DNA of 64,000 nt, taken from positions 1,798,001 to 1,862,000 of the forward strand of contig NZ_JAHZIL010000003.1 of the NCBI RefSeq assembly GCF_019443085.1. Direction: 5' to 3'. Source of the stretch: Marinobacter sp. F4218 (GTDB lineage: Bacteria; Pseudomonadota; Gammaproteobacteria; Pseudomonadales; Oleiphilaceae). This document shows, in pieces, positions 37,005 through 45,464 of this stretch. Position 1 is the stretch's first letter; each line of letters opens with the position of its first letter. Made by a program: the position numbers and the translations under genes. Below the pieces are notes generated by a model, which was not told where the DNA came from, did not search any database, and was given only the letters and a program-made list of their open reading frames with translations.

Positions 37005-38721
37005 TTTCCTCCTCCCGCAGCTCGTGGACGATCTCCAGGTAGGCACGGATCACCGCTTCCTCGGGCACCACCCCCAGCAGTTTTCCATCCTCGGAGACCA
37101 GCGGCACCGCCTCGCCCAGAAAGCCCCGTAACAGTTCCATGGACTGCCAGACCGAGGTGTGCTCGTCGAACAGGGTATACGCCCTGATTGCCAGCTGATC
37201 AATGGGGGTTCCCTCGGGGCTGTCGAGAATGCCCTGTAACCGCACGATGCCCCGAAGAACGCCTTTTTCGTCGACGATCATTGCCTCGGCGCGGTGCTCG
37301 TCAACCAGCCGCTTACGCACGGCCTCGACGGTGTGGCTGCCGCGGGCGGTGGTATAGATGGTGGACAGGTAATCCCGGATCAGGCGGGATCCCAGAATGG
37401 CCTTGTCCCGTCCCAGGGATAGATCGAACCCCCGGTCGCGGAGGTCAAGGTCAAACAGGGACCGGCCGATTGCCCGGTAGGAAATGACATTGGCGAAGAC
37501 CACCGACACCATGGCGGCAATGGTCAGATCGTAGTTACGGGTCAGCTCAAAAACAATCAGGATGGTGGTCAGTGGGGCGCCAATGACTGAGCTGGCCAGC
37601 GCCATCATTCCGCAGATAGCGTAGACCACCAGGCCGGAGTAAGGCACAGGTACCAGGTGCGGCAGGACCATACCGTACAGGGCGCCGAAAAGGATGCCGA
37701 TCAACAGGGCGGGACTGAAAACACCCCCGACAAAGCCGAACCCGACGCAGAGCGCTGTCAGGGCAAGCTTGGCGGTCACGATAAGAGCCAGCTCACCGAT
37801 TCCGAAGGCGTCCCGGATGGTGGCAAAGCGCAGGGTTTCCTGTCCGATCCCGAGGATCTCCGGTAACCACAACGCCACGATACCCACCACCAGTCCGGCG
37901 ACCGCCGGTCGCGCCCAGGGCAGTGCTATGCAGCGCCGGCCGGCGTGGGTACTGTATTTCAGCAGCACCACGAATAACCACGCAAGACCGGCGCACAGTA
38001 CGCCTTCCAGCGCAAACAGCAGGAATTCGTAACTGTGTTCAACACGGGTGAAATCCACCAGGAACAGGACCGGGCGGTCGAAAATCACGTTGGCGATGAT
38101 GTAGCCGGTGGCCGCTGCCACCGTAACCGGGGCAAAGGCCCGCAACGAGTAGTGCCGCAGGATGACCTCGTGGGCAAAGACCAGTCCGGCGATCGGGGCG
38201 TTGAACGCGGTGGAGATCGCCGCCGCCACGCCACAGGCGATGGCAATCGACCGTTGGTGCCTGAGATTGAGGCGCAAGCGGCCGGCGAGATTGCCGAACA
38301 GGGCGCCCAGGTAGACCAGCGGCCCGTACTGGCCGACCGACGCCCCGCTGCCCAGGGAGATCAGTGCCGCCAGTGTGGAGGCGAGGCCGCTGCCCAGGCC
38401 CGGCGTGGGCCCGGGGGTCTGGGCCGCGAGGATGGCGTCGGGCGGCGCAAGGCCGCGCCTTTCCCGAATCAGAAACTGCACCACCAGACCGACCAGAAGC
38501 CCGCCCAGGGCCGGCACCAGCAGCGTTGCGGCCGCCACCAGTCCGGGTTGGTTGTCGGCCTGCACCCGGGCGTAGGGTGAAATCAGCAGACGATCATTGA
38601 GATAGTGGACCGCCTCGACAAAGCCGATGGCCGCAAGCGAGCCAGCCGTACCCACGGCAATGGCCATCACTGTCACCACACCGATCTGGTACGCCATCTG
38701 TTGAACGCCGACCCTGTTCAT
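36991..38721 (-). CDS. ClC-family chloride channel with C-terminal CBS domains
   Basis: A 576-residue membrane protein with about ten helices of the ClC fold (1-435) and two cytosolic CBS domains (about 450-576). The selectivity-filter region reads 'GSGASVGQYGP': the external gating glutamate of exchangers (E148 in E. coli ClC-ec1, GREGP) is a tyrosine, Y132. The internal proton glutamate position (E203) aligns with V186 in 'GLVFAHEVIL', as in vertebrate ClC channels. These two changes argue for a channel rather than a Cl-/H+ antiporter. It shares 14 bp with the PotD-like gene. Confidence 0.9.
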   Translation of the reverse strand: MNRVGVQQMAYQIGVVTVMAIAVGTAGSLAAIGFVEAVHYLNDRLLISPYARVQADNQPGLVAAATLLVPALGGLLVGLVVQFLIRERRGLAPPDAILAAQTPGPTPGLGSGLASTLAALISLGSGASVGQYGPLVYLGALFGNLAGRLRLNLRHQRSIAIACGVAAAISTAFNAPIAGLVFAHEVILRHYSLRAFAPVTVAAATGYIIANVIFDRPVLFLVDFTRVEHSYEFLLFALEGVLCAGLAWLFVVLLKYSTHAGRRCIALPWARPAVAGLVVGIVALWLPEILGIGQETLRFATIRDAFGIGELALIVTAKLALTALCVGFGFVGGVFSPALLIGILFGALYGMVLPHLVPVPYSGLVVYAICGMMALASSVIGAPLTTILIVFELTRNYDLTIAAMVSVVFANVISYRAIGRSLFDLDLRDRGFDLSLGRDKAILGSRLIRDYLSTIYTTARGSHTVEAVRKRLVDEHRAEAMIVDEKGVLRGIVRLQGILDSPEGTPIDQLAIRAYTLFDEHTSVWQSMELLRGFLGEAVPLVSEDGKLLGVVPEEAVIRAYLEIVHELREEENEAA

Positions 38722-38947
38722 ACAGCAAGTAAAGTCCGGTTTCGCGATACCCTCAACGGTTTGCCCGAAACCTGTGCCCCCGCCTTTCCCCCTGACCCAG
38801 GTACTGGTGCCGTTTTTGGACGGCTCGATGTCGTATTGGAATCACTTCGGGTGCCGAATCAGAGCCACATTGAAATGAAGTTCGGCGCGCTCGGTCAGGG
38901 TGCGCGGGTTGGGATTGAGGACGGGCTTGAGGAAAGGGGAGAGACTG
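38722..38947. other. Divergent intergenic region, ClC / flavoprotein
   Basis: About 225 bp between divergent genes, expected to hold both promoters and probably a site for the GlxA-type regulator encoded downstream. I found no clear sigma-70 or sigma-54 promoter in it. Confidence 0.4.
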
Positions 38948-41518
38948 ATGGCACAATTACCCAAACGCGCGAAAGTGGTGATCATTGGCCAGGGCGGTAT
39001 TGTCGGCTCCTCGGTAGCCCACCACCTCATTGAACAGGGTTGGGAGGACATCGTTGGGCTGGAGAAGTCGGCCATTCCCACCGACATCGGCTCGACGTCA
39101 CACGCTTCGGATTTCTGCTTCACCACCTCCCACGACAAGCTGAACATCTACACCACGAAATACAGCCAGGCCTTCTACGAGCAACGCGGCAACTATGTGA
39201 AATGCGGTGGCATGGAGGTGGCGCGGGTGGATGACGACGAACGGATGGACGAGTTGCGCCGCAAGGTCGGCTCGGGTAAGGCCTTTGGCACCAACGTCAG
39301 TCTGATCTCCCCGAGCCAGGCCAAGGAACTGTTTCCGCTGCTGGAGGAAAGCCAGATCCAGGGCGCCATGTGGGATCCGGATGCCGGCCTGGTGGTGCCG
39401 CGCTCCCAGAAAGTGGCCGGCGACCTGGTGGAAGAGGCGGTGGCAACCGGCAAGCTGCAGGCCTTTCCCTACACACCGGCCACACGCATCGACGTGCAGG
39501 ATGGCCGGGTGCGCGGTGTCGAGACCGACAAGGGCTACATCGAAACCGAGTATGTAGTACTTGCCATGGGGATCTGGGGACCGCTGATGGCCTACACCGC
39601 GAAGGCGGCACTGCCGCTGATGCCGCTGGAGCACCCGCTGTTGTTCTTCGGCCCCTACGAGGCGTTGACCGGCACCGGCAAGCAGATTGTCTATCCCCTG
39701 TTCCGTGACCAGGGCAATTCCGCTTACGTCCGCGACACCGGTGACCCGACCACCACCGAGGGTGGCCGCATCGAATGGGGATACTACGAGGCCGAGAACC
39801 CCAGGCTGGTCTACCCCGGCGCCATTGCCGAACCTGGTGAAGCCCGGATGTCCCCTTCCATGCGGGACCTGTCACTGGATCAGGTCATGGATGCCTACGA
39901 GAAAGCCATCGAAATGACGCCGATTCTTGGAGAACTGGGCTGGGAAGAGAAACACTCGTTCAATGGCCTGCTGTCGGTGACGCCCGATGGCGGCTCGCTG
40001 ATGGGGGAGTCGCCGGAGGTGCGAAACCTGTGGTTCTGCGAAGCGGTCTGGGTCAAGGACGGTCCGGGGGCCGGCAAACTGCTGGCGGACTGGATGACCA
40101 CCGGTATGCCGGAGATGGACCCGCACAGTGTCGACATTGCCCGGCATTACCCGTTACAGAAAACCCCTGCTTACGTTTACAGCCGCTGCTACGAAACCGC
40201 CAAGAAGATATACACGCCGGCGGTTCATCCGCGCGAACCCTATCTGACCGGCCGGAAGATGCGCACCGGTCCGTTCTATCCCAGGGAGGTGGAACTCGGA
40301 GGCTACTTCATGGAGGCGGCGGGTTGGGAGCGCGCACACGGCTACGCTGCCAACGAGGCAACGCTTCTGAACAAGTTCCGCGACCAGGTTCCAGTGCGGG
40401 AGAACGAGTGGGATGCGCGGCATTTCTGGGATGTGTCGAACGCCGAACAGCTGGAGATGAGCGAATCGGTGGGCATGGTCAACCTGTCCCATTTTGCCAT
40501 CTTCGACGTGTCCGGTGCAGATGCCGAAGCGTTGCTGGAATTCCTGTCCGTGGCCAAGGTGGGCGGCAATACCCCCCATGGCAAGGGTGTGTACACGCAC
40601 TTCCTGGATGCCCGGGGCGGCGTTCGGTCCGACCTGACCATCATCCGGCGGAGCGACGACGACTACCGGGTGGTCTGCGGCGGCGATACCGGGTATCGGG
40701 ACTACTGCTGGATGACGCGGATGGCCAGGAAACACGGCTTTGACAATGTCCGCATCGACGACCGTACCGATGACCTGGCCACCCTTGGCCTCTGGGGGCC
40801 CAAAGCCCGGGCGACGCTCGCCGCATTGGTCAGTAACCCGGACGAGCTGTCCCATGAGCGCTTCCCCTTTGCCACCGCCCGGGAGCTGGAAGTCCAGGGG
40901 GTGCCGGTCTGGGCGTTCCGGATATCCTACGTCGGGGAGCTGGGCTGGGAACTTTATTTCCCGTTCAGTTATGGCCTGAGGATCTGGGACCTGCTGTACG
41001 ACGCGGGCGTGACCCCGGTGGGGATCGAAACCTACGCCAACTCCCGTCGGCTGGAGAAGAGTCTGCGCCTGCAGAACGTCGACCTGGAAGTGGAGTACAA
41101 CCTCTATGAGGCCGGGCTGGCCCGGCCCAAGGTCAAGGATGCGGATTTCCTCGGCAAGGAGGCCTACGTACAGCAGCGTAAACTGTCCCGGCAAGTGGCC
41201 TACCTCTGCACCATGACCATGACCGAACATCGCGACTCGGCGGGGGTATTGCGTTATCCGGTGGGCCAGTGGCCCATTCTGGATCCGCAGACCGGTGAGG
41301 TGCTGGTGGACCAGTGTGGCCGGCGCTCCTACAGCACCAGCATTGTCTGGGGACCGTCGCTGGGCAAGAACATCCTGCTGGGTTATTTGCCCGACGAATA
41401 CGCCCAGGAAGGTCGGGAATTGACGCTGGAATACTTCCAGGAACAGTATCCAATTCGGGTGGAGGCGGTGGGGTATCGTGCCCTGCTTGATCCGGACAAT
41501 GAGCGGGTGCAAGCCTGA
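38948..41518 (+). CDS. FAD-dependent dimethylglycine/sarcosine dehydrogenase-like protein with GcvT domains
   Basis: An 856-residue bifunctional protein. Residues about 1-400 are a DAO-type FAD oxidoreductase (dinucleotide motif 'IIGQGGIVGSS' at 12-22; H52 in 'STSHASDF' sits where dimethylglycine dehydrogenases bind FAD covalently through 'TWHAAG'). Residues about 440-856 are GcvT plus GcvT-C folate-binding domains. The family oxidises an N-methyl group and passes the carbon to tetrahydrofolate as 5,10-methylene-THF. The exact amine (dimethylglycine, sarcosine or another) is not known. ATG 38948 follows AGGAAAGGGGAG; the frame extends to 38900 without support. Next to the regulator and C1 genes. 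Confidence 0.87.
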   Translation: MAQLPKRAKVVIIGQGGIVGSSVAHHLIEQGWEDIVGLEKSAIPTDIGSTSHASDFCFTTSHDKLNIYTTKYSQAFYEQRGNYVKCGGMEVARVDDDERMDELRRKVGSGKAFGTNVSLISPSQAKELFPLLEESQIQGAMWDPDAGLVVPRSQKVAGDLVEEAVATGKLQAFPYTPATRIDVQDGRVRGVETDKGYIETEYVVLAMGIWGPLMAYTAKAALPLMPLEHPLLFFGPYEALTGTGKQIVYPLFRDQGNSAYVRDTGDPTTTEGGRIEWGYYEAENPRLVYPGAIAEPGEARMSPSMRDLSLDQVMDAYEKAIEMTPILGELGWEEKHSFNGLLSVTPDGGSLMGESPEVRNLWFCEAVWVKDGPGAGKLLADWMTTGMPEMDPHSVDIARHYPLQKTPAYVYSRCYETAKKIYTPAVHPREPYLTGRKMRTGPFYPREVELGGYFMEAAGWERAHGYAANEATLLNKFRDQVPVRENEWDARHFWDVSNAEQLEMSESVGMVNLSHFAIFDVSGADAEALLEFLSVAKVGGNTPHGKGVYTHFLDARGGVRSDLTIIRRSDDDYRVVCGGDTGYRDYCWMTRMARKHGFDNVRIDDRTDDLATLGLWGPKARATLAALVSNPDELSHERFPFATARELEVQGVPVWAFRISYVGELGWELYFPFSYGLRIWDLLYDAGVTPVGIETYANSRRLEKSLRLQNVDLEVEYNLYEAGLARPKVKDADFLGKEAYVQQRKLSRQVAYLCTMTMTEHRDSAGVLRYPVGQWPILDPQTGEVLVDQCGRRSYSTSIVWGPSLGKNILLGYLPDEYAQEGRELTLEYFQEQYPIRVEAVGYRALLDPDNERVQA

Positions 41519-41656
41519 TCCGGGAACGTCGTGGTAACGGAACCTTATCAACGTTGCCTGATCAAAAAATGGAAACTATTGTTAGGGGGCAAGCGGTCCC
41601 GTTCGCATGACCGGCCCAGGCCGCAACCAGGCCCTCCAACCTATGGAGGAGGTACC

Positions 41657-42763
41657 GTGCCCACGAACGAAGGTTCTCGTGTCTCCCAGACGCCCTATCG
41701 GGTGGGCTTTCTGCTGATCGACAACTTCACGTTGATCGCGCTGGCCACGGCCGTCGAACCCCTGCGCGTGGCAAACACCCTCTCCGGCACCGAACTCTAT
41801 TCCTGGACGCTGCTGACCGCCGATGGCGGTATGGTGCGTGCCAGCGACGGCATGGTCGTGATGCCCGATGCCGGGATTCGGGACGATGACCAGTTTGATC
41901 TGGTTATCGTCGTGGCCGGCGTGGACGTCATCCACAGTTTTTCTCCGGTCCAGGTACGCTGGCTGCGACAGCAGGCGCGCCGTCATGTCCTGCTGGCGGC
42001 GGTTTGCACCGGGGCCTATGTCCTGGCCAGTGCCGGGCTGCTCGATGGCTACGCCTGCAGCGCGCACTGGGAATGCCTGGAGGCGATACAGGAACGCTTT
42101 CCCCGGGTCCAAACCAACAACCGGCTGTTTACCGTTCAAGAGGAGCGAATGACCTGCACCGGCGGCACCGTCCCCATGCACATGATGCTCAGTTTTCTCG
42201 CACGCCGCCACGGCCGCGAACTCAGCAACGCGGTATCGCATATGTTCGTTTGTGACCGGTTGCGCGAGGAATCCGAGCGGCAGCCGTTACCGTTGCTGCC
42301 GAGGCTCGCCAGCTCGCAACCCCGGCTTGCGGAAGTCGCACAACTGATGGAGGCTAACATCGAGGAGCCGCTGGACCTCGGGGAACTGGCGGCCCTGGCC
42401 GGTACCTCCCGGCGTCAGCTTGAGCGGCTCTTTCTGAAACACCTGGGTTGCACGCCCTCGCGGTATTATCTGCGGGTGCGACTCGAGCGGGCCCGTCGAC
42501 TCCTGAAACAGACGTCCTTTTCAATCGTCGAAATCGCCTCCATGTGTGGGTTTGTCTCGGCCACCCATTTCAGCCGCTGCTATCGCAAAACCATGGGACG
42601 GGCACCCCGGCAGGAGCGGACGGTCGTCTGGCCACCGGGCACAGCCACCGATGGTCTGACCGACGCCAGTCCGGCCCCGGCGTCCTCCTCGCGGGAGGCG
42701 CTACGGCGCGCCAGTACCGAACCCAACTACGGTATGCTTACAAAGAACGTCCTCTCACGTTAG
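41657..42763 (+). CDS. GlxA/AraC-family transcriptional regulator
   Basis: A 368-residue regulator with an N-terminal DJ-1/PfpI-like amidase-fold domain (about 10-180; 'AAVCTGAYVLASAGLLDG') and a C-terminal AraC double helix-turn-helix ('DLGELAALAGTSRRQLERLF', 'FSIVEIASMCGFVSATHFSR'). This architecture matches GbdR, CdhR and related regulators of glycine betaine and carnitine catabolism, so it most likely controls the surrounding demethylation genes. The GTG at 41657 has GGAGGAGG before it. Its 3' end overlaps the convergent fhs gene by nine bases. Confidence 0.9.
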   Translation: MPTNEGSRVSQTPYRVGFLLIDNFTLIALATAVEPLRVANTLSGTELYSWTLLTADGGMVRASDGMVVMPDAGIRDDDQFDLVIVVAGVDVIHSFSPVQVRWLRQQARRHVLLAAVCTGAYVLASAGLLDGYACSAHWECLEAIQERFPRVQTNNRLFTVQEERMTCTGGTVPMHMMLSFLARRHGRELSNAVSHMFVCDRLREESERQPLPLLPRLASSQPRLAEVAQLMEANIEEPLDLGELAALAGTSRRQLERLFLKHLGCTPSRYYLRVRLERARRLLKQTSFSIVEIASMCGFVSATHFSRCYRKTMGRAPRQERTVVWPPGTATDGLTDASPAPASSSREALRRASTEPNYGMLTKNVLSR

Positions 42764-44491
42764 CCCGACCACCAGGCCATTCTCATCCAGCCCGATATCC
42801 AGGGCAGCGGGCCGGCGAGGCAGTCCCGGCATGGTCATGATGTCACCGCACACCGCCACCACGAACCCGGCCCCGGCTGCCAGTCGCACCTCCCGGACCG
42901 GCAGGGTGTGACCGGACGGTGCCCCCAGCAAGGTGGGATCGGCGGAAAAACTGTACTGGGTCTTGGCAATACAGACCGGCAGGTGGCCGTAGCCCATGGC
43001 TTCATACTCCCGCAGCTGGCGCTTGGCCGCTGCGGTGTATTCGACCCGGCCGGCATGATAGATGCTCTCGGCAATGGTCTCGATCTTGTCAGCCAGAGGC
43101 AGGCTGTCCTCATACAGAAGCCGGACCCCCGGTTCGTCGGCACTGAGCTGGTCGAGCACCGCCTGCGCCAGCTCCGTGGCACCATCGCCGCCGGAGGCCC
43201 AGTGGTCCCCGGACACGGCGCGCACGCCCAGGTGCTGGCAGATGGTCTTGATGAGTGCGGTTTCCTCCTCGGTATCCCCGGGGAACCGGTTGATGCAGAC
43301 GACCGGGGTCAGACCGAACAGCTGCAGGTTCCGGATGTGCCGCTCCAGATTGACGGAGCCGGCGCGCAGCGCAGCCAGACCCGGCGCTGACAGTCGGCTG
43401 CGGCTGGCACCACCTTGCATCTTCAGGGCCCGGATGGTGCACACCAGGACCGCGGCGTCGGGCCGCAGGCCCGAATGCCGGCATTTGATGTCGATGAATT
43501 TTTCGGCGCCCAGGTCCGCCCCGAACCCCGCCTCGGTCACCACGACGTCGTTTAGCGCCAGCGCTGCCCGGGTGGCAGTGACCGAGTTGCAGCCATGGGC
43601 AATGTTGGCAAAGGGCCCGCCGTGGATAAACACCGGGTTGTGCTCCAGGCTCTGGACCAGGTTCGGTTGCAGGGCATCCTTCAAGAGTACCGAAAGCGCC
43701 CCCTCCATGCCGAGATCACCGACCGTGACCGGGCTGTCATCGGCGCGCCGACCGATAATCATATTGCTCAGTCGCCGGCGCAAATCCGCGCGCCCTTCGG
43801 CCAGACAGAGAATGGCCATGATCTCGGAGGATACGGTGATGTCGAACCCGGTTTCCCGGGGCACGCCGTGGGCTTTACCGCCGAGTCCACAGACCAGGTT
43901 CCGGAGCGAGCGGTCGGTCAGGTCCAGGACCCGGCGCCAGCTGACCAGTCGTGGGTCCAGCCTTGCTTCGTTGCCCCAGTGGATATGGTTGTCGATCAGC
44001 GAGGCCAGCAGGTTATGGGCGGTAGTGATGGCGTGGAAGTCGCCATTGAAATGCAGGTTGATATCCTCCATGGGAATGACCTGGGCCCAGCCACCGCCGG
44101 CTGCACCGCCCTTCATGCCAAAGCAGGGCCCCAGAGAGGGTTCGCGCAGGCACACCGACGAGCTCAGGCCGAGACGGTTCAAACCGTCGTTGAGGCCGAC
44201 GCTGGTGGTCGTCTTGCCCTCGCCTGCCGGGGTCGGGGTCATCGCGGTGACCAGGACCAGCTTGCCGCGGGGCGCCTTGTCGGAGGTGTCGACATAGGCC
44301 ATGTCCAGCTTGGCCTTGTAGTGGCCAAAAGGCACCAGACTCTCCGCCGGCAGCCCAAAACGCTGTTGTGCCAACAGCAGGATCGACAGGGGCTGAACCG
44401 ACCGGGCAATTTCGATGTCCGGGGGCGGTGTCAGCGGGCGGGTGTCCAGCACCGGGGTTTCGGAGGTTTGCTCACTGTACCGGGAAGCCAT
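42755..44491 (-). CDS. fhs: Formate-tetrahydrofolate ligase
   Basis: A 578-residue enzyme that interconverts formate plus THF plus ATP with 10-formyl-THF. The P-loop 'TPTPAGEGKTTTSVGL' begins at residue 85; 'REPSLGPCFGMKGGAAGGG', 'GDFHAITTAHNLLASLIDNH' and 'TEAGFGADLGAEKFIDIKC' are all diagnostic. In this setting it probably runs toward formate and ATP, as the last step of methyl oxidation. I set the start at 44491 (GAGGAG before ATG); upstream codons are shadow sequence inside the MetF-like gene, with which it overlaps by 20 bp. Confidence 0.96.
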   Translation of the reverse strand: MASRYSEQTSETPVLDTRPLTPPPDIEIARSVQPLSILLLAQQRFGLPAESLVPFGHYKAKLDMAYVDTSDKAPRGKLVLVTAMTPTPAGEGKTTTSVGLNDGLNRLGLSSSVCLREPSLGPCFGMKGGAAGGGWAQVIPMEDINLHFNGDFHAITTAHNLLASLIDNHIHWGNEARLDPRLVSWRRVLDLTDRSLRNLVCGLGGKAHGVPRETGFDITVSSEIMAILCLAEGRADLRRRLSNMIIGRRADDSPVTVGDLGMEGALSVLLKDALQPNLVQSLEHNPVFIHGGPFANIAHGCNSVTATRAALALNDVVVTEAGFGADLGAEKFIDIKCRHSGLRPDAAVLVCTIRALKMQGGASRSRLSAPGLAALRAGSVNLERHIRNLQLFGLTPVVCINRFPGDTEEETALIKTICQHLGVRAVSGDHWASGGDGATELAQAVLDQLSADEPGVRLLYEDSLPLADKIETIAESIYHAGRVEYTAAAKRQLREYEAMGYGHLPVCIAKTQYSFSADPTLLGAPSGHTLPVREVRLAAGAGFVVAVCGDIMTMPGLPRRPAALDIGLDENGLVVGLT

Positions 44492-45410
44492 TGGCCTGTC
44501 TCCTCGGGTCCTCAAGGGGCCGTCTGTGTTCTTGAATCCACTGCGCCGACTGGCGCAGCCCCCCGAAGGGAAACAGGTGTATCCCTTTGAGCAGGGTCTC
44601 GGGGTTGTCCAGACAATACCGAACCAGGGATTGCACCATCTCGTCCGGGCTCCAGGCCCGGAGCAGCCTGGCGCTGCCCGGACGCCGCAGCAGCATGCGA
44701 CTCGAGGCGCCAACGCCGCATTGGGCGGCATAGCTCAGCAGGGTCTTCATGCGTGTCGGGCCCGCCAGCCCAATGTAGACCGGGACCTGTTCCAGCAATG
44801 CGCCCAGGCCCTGCAGCCAGTCGATGACGATCTGGGCATCGAAGGTAAACTGGGTGACCACCCACAGGCGGGTGCCGGTGGTTCGGGCGTATTCCTGCTT
44901 GATGTGCAGGGCCCGGGTCAGTGCCGCCCGGTCTGCCCGCGGATGGCCCTCAGGGTGGGCAGCCACCCCAAGGCCATGGAAACGGAACCGGGACAGTACG
45001 TGGGATTCGAGCACCGCCAGGGTGTCCGGAAATGGGCCGGCAACGGAATCCCGATCGCCGGCAATGAGCAGCAAGCGGTCGACGCCGCTTTCCTGCAACT
45101 GCGCCAACCAGTCGTCGAGTTGCCCCTGGCTTTCCATCATCCGGGCCGGCAGGTGGGGCACGGCCTGCATACCTTGCTCGAGCAGACGTCGACAGGCCGC
45201 GAGGGTGTCATCAAACTGCCCGCCCGGGAGAAAGGGCACGTACACCGGGGTCCCGGCCGGCAACAGCTGGGGCAGGTCCTCGGCCGCAAAAATCTGCCGT
45301 GGCGTTGCTTCAATCGACGCGGAGCGCACCAGGCCCTGAAGGCACTCGTCGGCATCAGCGCCGCGGTCTCTCGAGGCCCTTCCGGCCTCGGATTGGTTTG
45401 CCAGAGTCAT
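44472..45410 (-). CDS. MetF-like methylenetetrahydrofolate reductase, divergent
   Basis: A 312-residue TIM-barrel protein of the MTHFR family. Conserved pieces align with E. coli MetF: 'LLLIAGDRD' (RGD region, D119), 'AAHPEGHP' (YPEVHP) and 'VVTQFTFDA' (TQFFFD, Q187). The N-terminal 'FEFFPP' motif that carries catalytic E28 is replaced by 'VYVPFLPGG', with no glutamate there. In this operon it would oxidise 5-methyl-THF to 5,10-methylene-THF, the reverse of biosynthetic MetF. Overlap with fhs (20 bp) and 54 bp gap from the methyltransferase gene indicate one operon. Confidence 0.83.
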   Translation of the reverse strand: MTLANQSEAGRASRDRGADADECLQGLVRSASIEATPRQIFAAEDLPQLLPAGTPVYVPFLPGGQFDDTLAACRRLLEQGMQAVPHLPARMMESQGQLDDWLAQLQESGVDRLLLIAGDRDSVAGPFPDTLAVLESHVLSRFRFHGLGVAAHPEGHPRADRAALTRALHIKQEYARTTGTRLWVVTQFTFDAQIVIDWLQGLGALLEQVPVYIGLAGPTRMKTLLSYAAQCGVGASSRMLLRRPGSARLLRAWSPDEMVQSLVRYCLDNPETLLKGIHLFPFGGLRQSAQWIQEHRRPLEDPRRQANGFPVQ

Positions 45411-45464
45411 AACGCATCATCCTGTGGTAACCGGCAGCTGCCGTTCATCCGGAAAGCCCGGCTG

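Noticed and set aside
44492..44731. 80-codon N-terminal extension of fhs
   Set aside because: It lies in the coding sequence of the MetF-like gene and has no similarity to formate-THF ligases; ATG 44491 has a good ribosome site.
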